From Candidatus Woesearchaeota archaeon CG11_big_fil_rev_8_21_14_0_20_43_8 (lineage in GTDB: Archaea; Nanobdellota; Nanobdellia; Woesearchaeales; CG08-08-20-14), in contig PCVE01000023.1 in NCBI GenBank assembly GCA_002762705.1, positions 1 through 14,900 of the forward strand: a stretch of DNA of 14,900 nucleotides, given 5' to 3'. Positions 1-4,378 of the stretch are shown here, in pieces; within the stretch, counting starts at the first letter, position 1, and the number at the start of each line of letters is the position of its first letter. A program made the position numbers and the translations under genes. The notes below the pieces were generated by a model. The model saw only the letters and a program-made list of their open reading frames with translations, had not been told where the DNA came from and did no database searches.

Positions 1-156
1 TTCTATTCGGTAAAATACTGACAAGAATACTTAAGAAACCAGCAATGATTCTGAATATTTATTTCTATAAAATAACGAAACTAAAATGTAAACAATTGTC
101 GAGAAAACACCGATTGCTATGCTTAAAAAATTTGAATTATTCTAGTAACTTTTAAC
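1..156. other. AT-rich intergenic stretch at window edge
   Basis: No ORF or RNA gene is visible here. The stretch is AT-rich and lies downstream of the minus-strand gene that ends at 157. Its only recognisable element is a run of six A at 125-130 (T6 on the minus strand), noted separately as a possible terminator. Confidence 0.5.
124..131 (-). terminator. T-run terminator of the 77-aa gene
   Basis: Read on the minus strand there is a T6 tract about 27 nt beyond the stop codon of the gene at 157-390. Archaeal transcription commonly ends at such T tracts without a stem-loop. No hairpin is seen. Confidence 0.4.
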
Positions 157-390
157 CTAGTTATTCGGTTCTATTCCGCTCAATTCCTCCTCAATCCGCA
201 TGATCGGCTCTGGATCGATAGTACCCTCTTCGACATTCTCATCGTAGTATTCATGATGATCCATATCGCGGTCTTTTGTATTCCTCACAATGTCCCTAAG
301 AAGCATCAGATAAGCATCTAATTCGTTGTTATGAAGCAGAGTCGTGAAATATCCTTCTTTTGGTCTCTTGTCTACCTTTTGGGGGGTCAT
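157..390 (-). CDS. Small acidic hypothetical protein, 77 aa
   Basis: I do not recognise this protein. It starts basic (residues 1-12), has a predicted amphipathic helical middle (about 19-38, LHNNELDAYLMLLRDIV) and a strongly acidic tail rich in Asp/Glu (about 40-77). It has no signal peptide, membrane segment or cysteine. The start is well supported: a minus-strand TATA-like element at 411-421 lies about 26 nt before the ATG, so the mRNA should be leaderless and no ribosome binding site is expected or seen. A 15-bp palindrome sits just upstream of that TATA box. It is divergent from the membrane protein gene at 547. It is probably a real small gene, given the promoter and clean start; function unknown. 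Confidence 0.6.
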   Translation of the reverse strand: MTPQKVDKRPKEGYFTTLLHNNELDAYLMLLRDIVRNTKDRDMDHHEYYDENVEEGTIDPEPIMRIEEELSGIEPNN

Positions 391-410
391 ATTATGTAAT
401 ACCGATTAGA

Positions 411-421
411 ACATATAAAAA
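411..421 (-). promoter_or_regulatory. TATA box for the 77-aa gene
   Basis: The minus strand reads TTTTTATATGT, centred about 26 nt upstream of the ATG at 390. This is the spacing expected for an archaeal TATA box driving a leaderless transcript. Confidence 0.6.
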
Positions 422-430
422 GCCGGTTCA

Positions 431-445
431 CTGACCGTAGGTCAG
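431..445. promoter_or_regulatory. 15-bp palindrome, candidate operator
   Basis: CTGACC-GTA-GGTCAG is a perfect inverted repeat with 6-bp arms. It lies 9 bp upstream of the TATA box of the minus-strand gene at 157-390, in the spacer between divergent genes. The position suits an activator or a repressor that blocks TFB; which one cannot be told from sequence. Confidence 0.4.
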
Positions 446-520
446 GAATGCTGTGATGCGGAATAAACGAATCAACATAAATACTAGAAAAACAGATAAA
501 TGCACATAGAATCCACACAC

Positions 521-530
521 ACATTAATAC
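521..530 (+). promoter_or_regulatory. Possible TATA element for the 102-aa gene
   Basis: ACATTAATAC is centred about 22 nt before the ATG at 547. It is a weak match to the archaeal TATA consensus, but no ribosome binding site precedes the ATG, which agrees with a leaderless start. A second TATA-like site (cataaatac) lies near 476-484. Confidence 0.35.
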
Positions 531-546
531 TCGAAAGAAATACAAA

Positions 547-855
547 ATGGAACCACTAAGATCATATCTGACAACAACAGGATGGAAACAGGATTACGAA
601 AAGACTAGGCCTTTGTTCAAACCAACAGGAACCTTACTTTTCTTACTTACAGGAGCATACTTTCACGCTAAAGGAATTGAATACGCATTCGATGGGGAGG
701 TTGGTCACTCAATCCTAAATACAACTGTTGCAACACTGAATTATACTGGGGCATTCTTCCTTCTAGGGAAATACATAGATGATAAAAGGTCAAAAAACAC
801 CCGCAAAAAACAACTGGATGAAAAACAGCAGAATCTCGAAACAAAATTGAGTTAA
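547..855 (+). CDS. Small two-helix membrane protein, 102 aa
   Basis: The family is not recognised. Two hydrophobic stretches can be read, at about residues 27-42 (GTLLFLLTGAYFHAKG) and 56-74 (HSILNTTVATLNYTGAFFL), so this is probably a membrane hairpin. A highly charged, Lys/Gln-rich tail (about 77-102) could form a short helix or coiled coil on the cytoplasmic side. There is no signal peptidase site. The ATG follows a TATA-like element at 521-530 and has no Shine-Dalgarno, so a leaderless mRNA is likely. It stands alone, ends directly in a T9 terminator, and is convergent with the gene at 1195-1905. Function unknown. Confidence 0.65.
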   Translation: MEPLRSYLTTTGWKQDYEKTRPLFKPTGTLLFLLTGAYFHAKGIEYAFDGEVGHSILNTTVATLNYTGAFFLLGKYIDDKRSKNTRKKQLDEKQQNLETKLS

Positions 856-864
856 TTTTTTTTT
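856..864 (+). terminator. T9 terminator after the 102-aa gene
   Basis: Nine consecutive T begin at the base after the TAA stop (853-855), a typical archaeal intrinsic terminator. Confidence 0.6.
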
Positions 865-916
865 CGGCATTATCCCGATTCATGAGTATAGCAACAAACC
901 ACCATTTTCTTATCTG

Positions 917-964
917 ATCCCGACTGAGTCGGAACCATCCCGACCTGTCAGCGATAATCCCGAC
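917..964 (+). repeat. Three ATCCCGAC elements spaced 20 nt apart
   Basis: The 8-mer ATCCCGAC begins at 917, 937 and 957. The 12-nt sequences between copies are not conserved, so this is a phased motif array and not a tandem duplication. Twenty base pairs is close to two helical turns, which would place bound proteins on the same DNA face. The same motif occurs on the minus strand at 3410-3420. Confidence 0.5.
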
Positions 965-967
965 AAA

Positions 968-1120
968 CTAGTTCAAGGGGTTCTTCGCAGGGAAGCCCCA
1001 TTCCACAACCAATGATATAGAAACGCGCATTTTTTTAGGGGTTTTCCGCATCATTCTGGGATAATCCCTGCAATCTGTTTTGGTATACATATTTGCCGAC
1101 TTTTCACAGGTATTTTGATA
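968..1120 (-). pseudogene. Possible decayed nitrilase fragment (weak)
   Basis: The minus strand carries a short open frame with no credible start. It contains Cys-Arg-Asp-Tyr-Pro (around 1058-1072), followed by a Lys-Pro-Lys-Lys-rich stretch and a hydrophobic strand. The intact hydrolase at 1947-2639 has the same CRDYP at its active-site cysteine followed by PKKK and a hydrophobic strand. At DNA level 14 bp are identical (1059-1072 and 2194-2207), and both copies have a nearby CCCTAAAAAAA on the minus strand. Similarity fades quickly on both sides. It could be a fossil duplication or chance, helped by the recurring GATAATCCC motif. Confidence 0.2.
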
Positions 1121-1121
1121 T

Positions 1122-1137
1122 CAAGAAAACAAAAAAA
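1122..1137 (-). terminator. T-rich terminator of the 236-aa gene
   Basis: The minus strand reads a T7 tract, G, T4, C, TT, starting about 58 nt beyond the TGA at 1195-1197. This is consistent with an archaeal T-tract terminator. Confidence 0.45.
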
Positions 1138-1194
1138 CAGGCCAAATGCGGCTTATTTTCAATCAACCTGCTCAGATGCCAGAATTAGGGCATC

Positions 1195-1905
1195 TCAACT
1201 GATCTCATGATACATGAAAGTCTGCCTACAAGCAGAGAGAAGAAGCCTCGTATCTTTTGGTAATCCATTTCTTATCAGAAGAGCCAAAACTGAAAGTGTG
1301 TTCTCGCGATCTGTCCCATAATCATATTCATCACAAGGCCATTTTGGATTATAGTATGCCCTGCTTAAAAGCACACCGTGATTTAACACCCCGTTTCGGT
1401 TCCGGCCCGTGTAGACTAATCGAACATATTCACCAAATGGGTGGCTGCCATAACGTCTTATCGAGGCTGCATGCTGTTCACAAAAAGGACTGCCCACCAA
1501 TTCTCCAGTTTCTGGATGTATTGAGAAGCGACCCAATACAAGATCTCCTTGGAATCCAGCATGATCGACTTCATACCTATCATTAGAAAGAAGCTTCAGT
1601 TTTCTCTGCTGGTTTTTTCCATCTCTGATATTCTCTTCAGCGATTTTAGGTGTAGTCCATTCATCACAGAGCCATTCGAGCCCATTGTATGTATGGCCAG
1701 AAGCCAAAAGGACTGTCATCTTTTTAGGTATAGACAATCCATAAAGCCCATGCTCATCTGGCATGATATCGTTCAATGACAAAAGCCTTTCAGCCATATC
1801 ATCACAAGAGAGATCAAAATAGCCTTCAAAGTCAGGAAATTGATACGTCTTCCCATCATAGTCTGACACTATGTCGTTCATCTTATAGACCCTTCCAGCA
1901 CCCAT
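1195..1905 (-). CDS. Hypothetical protein, 236 aa, downstream of the nitrilase
   Basis: I do not recognise a family. The protein looks soluble and of mixed alpha/beta type, with no signal peptide or membrane helix. Visible features are an Asp/Glu-rich N-terminal half, aromatic- and Gly-rich segments (SGHTYNGLEWLCDEW), a His/Tyr-rich middle, and several spread Cys and His residues without a CxxC pair. The frame can be extended to a TTG at 1932, but that TTG lies within the TATA box at 1934-1943. Transcription should begin near 1912, so the ATG at 1905, or the next one at 1881, is preferred. It follows the carbon-nitrogen hydrolase by 41 bp on the same strand, suggesting a shared role, although it has its own promoter. 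Confidence 0.6.
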   Translation of the reverse strand: MGAGRVYKMNDIVSDYDGKTYQFPDFEGYFDLSCDDMAERLLSLNDIMPDEHGLYGLSIPKKMTVLLASGHTYNGLEWLCDEWTTPKIAEENIRDGKNQQRKLKLLSNDRYEVDHAGFQGDLVLGRFSIHPETGELVGSPFCEQHAASIRRYGSHPFGEYVRLVYTGRNRNGVLNHGVLLSRAYYNPKWPCDEYDYGTDRENTLSVLALLIRNGLPKDTRLLLSACRQTFMYHEIS

Positions 1906-1933
1906 TTTCAGGATTAGAGAAATCAGATACAAA

Positions 1934-1943
1934 GATATAAATT
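1934..1943 (-). promoter_or_regulatory. TATA box for the 236-aa gene
   Basis: The minus strand reads AATTTATATC in the short spacer after the hydrolase gene. It is about 33 nt before the ATG at 1905, predicting a leader of roughly 7 nt. It also argues against the upstream TTG start. Confidence 0.5.
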
Positions 1944-1946
1944 TTT

Positions 1947-2639
1947 CTACCTATAGCCAGGGAGAAAGCATTCATAAGTATGGACTTCATGACATGCCGC
2001 AAAGCTGATATGATGATCAACCCTCCTTAAATGACCATCAGGCATCAGGCGTCCGACCTCATTTGGTAAGAAACCCTCGCCATCAGATTTCAGATATAGA
2101 CCTTTCTCTTTCAGACGGAGATTTTCTGGTAAAAAAATAAGATTACAAGCAGGGATAATTTGCATGTCGACCTTTTTTTTAGGGATGCTACATGGATAAT
2201 CCCTGCAGATCTGCACAGCTACATCAAACCCCCGCCAAGTAATGTAATGCGGTGCCTTACCGTGTCTGATTCCCCCCACATGATTCTTTGTACACAAAGC
2301 CATATCGCTTGTCGCTGCATTCTGTTTTGTGTATTCATCGACGTTCCCATCGATGCAGATAAATGCAGTATTATGATAATGTCTTCCGTCTTCCCAACCG
2401 ATAGTACCAGGGATTATAAGCGATTCCAGACCCTCTGTCGCTTTACTGAGTGTCGTCTTGATTGCCTCTTTTTCTCGTTTAGTATAGAGCTTATTTCTCT
2501 TCAGAAAGTACCACTCAGGCGCTAGCAGAATGTCAAATTCCACCTTATCGACCACATCTAAAAGAACCCCAAGAGAATCTTCTAATTCTGTCGGAAATGT
2601 TCTGACTGGAATCATGGCTATAGTCATTGTCGCTTGCAT
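1947..2639 (-). CDS. Carbon-nitrogen hydrolase (nitrilase superfamily), 230 aa
   Basis: This enzyme likely hydrolyses a non-peptide C-N bond (amide or nitrile) with a Glu-Lys-Cys triad; the substrate cannot be read from sequence. The triad is visible: Glu42 in FDILLAPEWYF, Lys105 in the strand after HNTAFICIDG (YTK, like the YxK of the family), and Cys145 in VAVQICRDYP. The Lys-Cys spacing of 40 is normal for the family. The start at 2639 is chosen because a minus-strand TATA box (TTATAA, 2663-2668) lies about 26 nt upstream, giving a leaderless mRNA. Longer starts reach back across this promoter and into the divergent regulator gene. At 230 aa it is shorter than the usual 260-300 aa, mainly after the Cys. 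No signal peptide, so cytoplasmic. Neighbours are the 236-aa gene downstream and a divergent winged-helix regulator. Confidence 0.8.
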   Translation of the reverse strand: MQATMTIAMIPVRTFPTELEDSLGVLLDVVDKVEFDILLAPEWYFLKRNKLYTKREKEAIKTTLSKATEGLESLIIPGTIGWEDGRHYHNTAFICIDGNVDEYTKQNAATSDMALCTKNHVGGIRHGKAPHYITWRGFDVAVQICRDYPCSIPKKKVDMQIIPACNLIFLPENLRLKEKGLYLKSDGEGFLPNEVGRLMPDGHLRRVDHHISFAACHEVHTYECFLPGYR

Positions 2640-2662
2640 TTTCAGGGTGATTCTAAAGGAGT

Positions 2663-2668
2663 TTATAA
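2663..2668 (-). promoter_or_regulatory. TATA box for the nitrilase-family gene
   Basis: Minus-strand TTATAA in the context ctcttataaactcc, about 26 nt upstream of the ATG at 2639. It decides the start of the hydrolase and supports a leaderless transcript. Confidence 0.6.
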
Positions 2669-2680
2669 GAGTTTCTCGTC

Positions 2681-2697
2681 CACTGGACTCACTGGAC
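2681..2697. repeat. Direct repeat CACTGGAC x2 between divergent promoters
   Basis: CACTGGAC occurs at 2681-2688 and again at 2690-2697, with 1 bp between them. The pair lies between the minus-strand TATA box (2663-2668) and the plus-strand TATA box (2712-2719), a typical place for a regulator to control both genes. The adjacent winged-helix protein is the obvious candidate, by inference only. Confidence 0.4.
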
Positions 2698-2711
2698 ATG
2701 GCCGACTCAAG

Positions 2712-2719
2712 TATATAAA
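2712..2719 (+). promoter_or_regulatory. TATA box for the winged-helix regulator
   Basis: TATATAAA is centred about 44 nt before the ATG at 2760. Transcription should begin near 2741, leaving a leader of about 19 nt that holds the ribosome binding site AAGGTGA (2747-2753). Confidence 0.6.
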
Positions 2720-2746
2720 GTTCCGACGTCAGTCTGTATGTTACAC

Positions 2747-2753
2747 AAGGTGA
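2747..2753 (+). promoter_or_regulatory. Ribosome binding site of the winged-helix regulator
   Basis: AAGGTGA, 6 nt before the ATG at 2760, matches the archaeal Shine-Dalgarno GGAGGTGA and fixes the start. Confidence 0.6.
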
Positions 2754-2759
2754 TGCAAG

Positions 2760-3278
2760 ATGAAAGGAAACAAGATCGTGATACAAGACAGTGAAGCAGG
2801 AATTAATCCAACGTCGGAGATACTTGCGACGACTATCATGTCAAGGATGGGACTGCTGCCAAGAAAAAGAGGCTCGACTGACAAGATGCACAATGTGATG
2901 ATCGCATTATATGAGGCATCGAAGAAAGCCTATAAAGAGAAAAGACCGGAGAATGCTGTGATGACCGTCGAGGAACTGTCTATCCACGCGGGCATCTCCC
3001 GTCAGACGATGTATGAGTATATCTCAAGATGGCTGGATCTTGACCTGGTAACGAAAACGTCTTATATCAAGGACAATGCAGTCATCATCGGCTATCGTCT
3101 GAACGGCGCAACACTCGAAAACGCTTTTGAGAAAGCCATGGTACGGATCAGGAACCATATGGACCTGACGATGAAGTACATCGGAGAATTGCAAAAAACG
3201 ATAAAAAACGAGAAGATATCGAAAGCACAACGAAATGGGCCAGACTCTCGTCGGGAAAGTGTGGGATTTGAGGGGTGA
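2760..3278 (+). CDS. Winged-helix DNA-binding regulator, 172 aa
   Basis: This is a likely transcription regulator. A helix-turn-helix is seen at about residues 69-91 (TVEELSIHAGISRQTMYEYI), followed by a wing at about 95-113. Before it lies a segment with NPTSEILATTIMSRMGLLPRKRGST (about 16-40), and after it a helical region (about 118-152) that could dimerise. From memory, this arrangement resembles a winged-helix protein conserved in Woesearchaeota-like DPANN genomes; that is recall, not a search. The start is fixed by the AAGGTGA site and the TATA box at 2712. It is divergent from the nitrilase-family gene, with a direct repeat between the promoters, suggesting autoregulation or control of that gene. 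The last 20 residues look disordered. It could alternatively act as a chromosomal protein and not as a local regulator. Confidence 0.75.
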   Translation: MKGNKIVIQDSEAGINPTSEILATTIMSRMGLLPRKRGSTDKMHNVMIALYEASKKAYKEKRPENAVMTVEELSIHAGISRQTMYEYISRWLDLDLVTKTSYIKDNAVIIGYRLNGATLENAFEKAMVRIRNHMDLTMKYIGELQKTIKNEKISKAQRNGPDSRRESVGFEG

Positions 3279-3279
3279 A

Positions 3280-3293
3280 TTTATTTTATTTTT
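3280..3293 (+). terminator. T-rich terminator after the winged-helix gene
   Basis: TTTATTTTATTTTT begins one base beyond the TGA stop. There is no stem; this is the archaeal T-tract type. Confidence 0.5.
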
Positions 3294-3530
3294 GATTAAA
3301 TGTTTTGAGCAGTTTGGATTATTCGGACTATTTTCTGATTTATGTAGTTTTTAGTCTTGATTTGTGATTCTGTAGAATCGCAAAAGCATTTTACATGGTT
3401 TGTATTCTTGTCGGGATTATGTTCGCTGTAATTTTGTTAAAGTGAGTTTTATTTTTTCAGTACGCCATACAAAAAATATATTTTCAGGTCTGATTACCCA
3501 CAAAGCGCCGAAGTAAGTGCAACAAAGCGA

Positions 3531-3543
3531 TTCTTCGCAAGAA
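3531..3543. promoter_or_regulatory. Palindrome TTCTT-CGC-AAGAA abutting a TATA box
   Basis: A perfect inverted repeat with 5-bp arms, ending 3 bp before the TATA box at 3547. It covers the TFB recognition (BRE) region, so a protein bound here would likely block transcription of the 138-aa gene. The 9-mer TTCTTCGCA recurs at 981-989. Confidence 0.4.
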
Positions 3544-3546
3544 GTC

Positions 3547-3554
3547 TTTAAATA
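3547..3554 (+). promoter_or_regulatory. TATA box for the 138-aa gene
   Basis: TTTAAATA, centred about 27 nt before the ATG at 3578, indicates a leaderless transcript. Confidence 0.7.
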
Positions 3555-3577
3555 ATCAGACTATATCCCGAGATAAA

Positions 3578-3994
3578 ATGGATTACAAAGAGTTCAAAGC
3601 AGCCGTCTATGCGCGCCTTGATCATGCGACAGTCGGGGTGAAAAAGATTCATAATGGTGGCAGACGAGATATATCTGATTTGGATGACCTTGCGATTAGA
3701 TTGAGCCAGCATGTGCTTCAGTTGATCCCCGCCAAGATGGCATTTAGGAATATCAAAGACGTATCAATATATGGGCTATGTGTCGAATACATCACTGATT
3801 GCAACAGATGCGTCAATTACGAACCAAGTGGGGTATGGCGTATCAGCGCAAAGATGCTTGAAGATGCTGGTTATCGGGATCTTTCCGGTTCATTTATCAA
3901 AAAAGGAATGGATACGGCAATTGAGACCATGGATCGACGTATAGACCGAAAAAAGGACAAATTCTTAGATAGATTAGTCAAAATGATGAGTTAG
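3578..3994 (+). CDS. Hypothetical protein, 138 aa
   Basis: I do not recognise a family. It appears soluble and largely helical, with a helical N-terminal half (about 3-55), a central strand-rich part with Cys68, Cys75 and Cys78 (YGLCVEYITDCNRCVNY), and a basic amphipathic C-terminal helix (about 108-137). The CNRC pair could bind metal, but no matching second pair exists within the chain. The start is fixed by the TATA box at 3547 with leaderless spacing. It is co-oriented with the 13-gene operon that begins 67 bp later, but that operon has its own promoter. It could be an upstream accessory gene or regulator of the operon; nothing in the sequence proves it. Confidence 0.65.
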   Translation: MDYKEFKAAVYARLDHATVGVKKIHNGGRRDISDLDDLAIRLSQHVLQLIPAKMAFRNIKDVSIYGLCVEYITDCNRCVNYEPSGVWRISAKMLEDAGYRDLSGSFIKKGMDTAIETMDRRIDRKKDKFLDRLVKMMS

Positions 3995-4012
3995 TGTTAC
4001 TCGCAGGTAACA
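3995..4012. promoter_or_regulatory. Inverted repeat upstream of the operon promoter
   Basis: TGTTAC and GTAACA flank a 6-nt spacer (TCGCAG), starting at the base after the stop of the 138-aa gene. It lies 13 bp upstream of the operon TATA box at 4026. It may be an operator for the 13-gene operon or an RNA hairpin ending the upstream gene; with no T tract after it, the operator reading is slightly favoured. Confidence 0.4.
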
Positions 4013-4025
4013 ACAAAACGAAACA

Positions 4026-4033
4026 TTTAAATA
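4026..4033 (+). promoter_or_regulatory. TATA box of the 13-gene operon
   Basis: TTTAAATA is centred about 32 nt before the ATG at 4062, predicting a start site near 4055 and a very short leader. It is the only clear promoter found before the end of the operon at 10474, since the internal gaps are 13 nt or less. Confidence 0.65.
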
Positions 4034-4061
4034 CCAATAGTACTCTGAAGTAGTAATAACA

Positions 4062-4148
4062 ATGGGACTACTAAAAAAACTATTTGGGAGAGCAAATACC
4101 ACTAATACAGAGCTTCTCTTGACAAAATACCACTACTTTAAGAGGTGA
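4062..4148 (+). CDS. 28-aa microprotein, first gene of the operon
   Basis: This is a short ORF starting MGLLKKLFGRA and ending YHYFKR. The start is the first ATG after the operon TATA box. The N-terminal residues can form a basic amphipathic helix of the kind that lies on a membrane surface. Its TGA stop (4146-4148) is part of the ribosome binding site GAGGTGA (4142-4148) of the next gene, so ribosomes ending here are placed to start the next cistron. It may be a functional microprotein, a leader peptide that couples translation, or both. The protein function is unknown, and a chance ORF cannot be fully excluded, though promoter position and stop/RBS overlap argue for translation. Confidence 0.5.
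   Translation: MGLLKKLFGRANTTNTELLLTKYHYFKR
4142..4148 (+). promoter_or_regulatory. Ribosome binding site formed with the microprotein stop
   Basis: GAGGTGA, 4 nt before the ATG at 4153, contains the TGA stop of the 28-aa ORF. It fixes the start of the coiled-coil gene and suggests translational coupling. Confidence 0.6.
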
Positions 4149-4152
4149 CAAA

Positions 4153-4374
4153 ATGTTTGGAACAAACTTGACATGGAAGATCATGCAGATCAAAACCGTC
4201 ATGAAGACATCATTTGAGAATGTCAAAGCTGATATGAATGAGCTCAAACGATCAGTGACTGACTGGATACTGTATCTGGATGGAAACCAACGACAGCTTG
4301 AGATACGCGTCGCAGAACTTGAGAGAGAGCTACGGAAGATGAAGCGAAACAAGCAGATAATAGAAGTGTGCTAG
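4153..4374 (+). CDS. Small coiled-coil protein, 73 aa
   Basis: The protein is almost entirely predicted helix, with heptad-like spacing of Leu/Ile/Val from about residue 15 to 66 (for example LEIRVAELERELRKMKR). It therefore probably forms a coiled-coil dimer or larger bundle. There is no membrane segment or catalytic motif. The GAGGTGA site sets the start. It is the second gene of the operon, and the next ATG lies 4 nt after its stop. A small coiled-coil protein beside several membrane-hairpin proteins would suit a linker or scaffold subunit. I have a vague recollection of similar short coiled-coil proteins in DPANN genomes but cannot name a family. Confidence 0.65.
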   Translation: MFGTNLTWKIMQIKTVMKTSFENVKADMNELKRSVTDWILYLDGNQRQLEIRVAELERELRKMKRNKQIIEVC

Positions 4375-4378
4375 AAAG

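Larger units (their letters stand above)
865..1120. other. Convergent intergenic region with repeated motifs and hairpins
   Basis: This gene-poor spacer separates two convergent genes. ATCCCGAC occurs at 917, 937 and 957 with an exact 20-nt period, and a related ATCCCGAT occurs at 872. The first of the three overlaps a small hairpin (CCGAC-TGA-GTCGG, 920-932). A second hairpin pairs GGGGTTC at 977-983 with GAAGCCCC at 992-999, with one bulged base. GGGAT-A-ATCCC at 1058-1068 is a perfect palindrome. No tRNA or known ncRNA could be recognised. Confidence 0.5.
3279..3577. other. AT-rich intergenic region
   Basis: No convincing ORF or RNA gene. It opens with a T-rich terminator (3280-3293), carries a minus-strand ATAATCCCGAC (3410-3420) matching the 954-964 element, and ends with a hairpin-like palindrome and the TATA box of the next gene. 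Confidence 0.5.

Noticed and set aside
454..507. 17-codon ORF in the spacer before the 102-aa gene
   Set aside because: No ribosome binding site and no convincing promoter spacing; low-complexity Asn/Ile/Arg content.
917..964. CRISPR array suggested by regularly spaced repeats
   Set aside because: Repeats are only 8 bp with 12-bp intervals, far below CRISPR repeat and spacer lengths, and no cas genes are present.
865..1120. tRNA gene, prompted by GTTCAAG near 971
   Set aside because: No acceptor stem, D-arm or anticodon stem could be assembled around it.
1257..1586. 109-codon plus-strand ORF with Cys/His-rich translation
   Set aside because: It lies opposite the 236-aa minus-strand gene, has no promoter or ribosome binding site, and its composition is that of a shadow frame.
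2160..2525. 121-codon plus-strand ORF opposite the nitrilase gene
   Set aside because: The minus frame has a clear nitrilase-family triad and promoter; this frame is a by-product.
2640..2786. N-terminal extension of the nitrilase-family protein to a TTG at 2786
   Set aside because: The extra 49 residues cross the TATA box that gives correct leaderless spacing to the ATG at 2639 and run into the divergent regulator gene; they show no family similarity.
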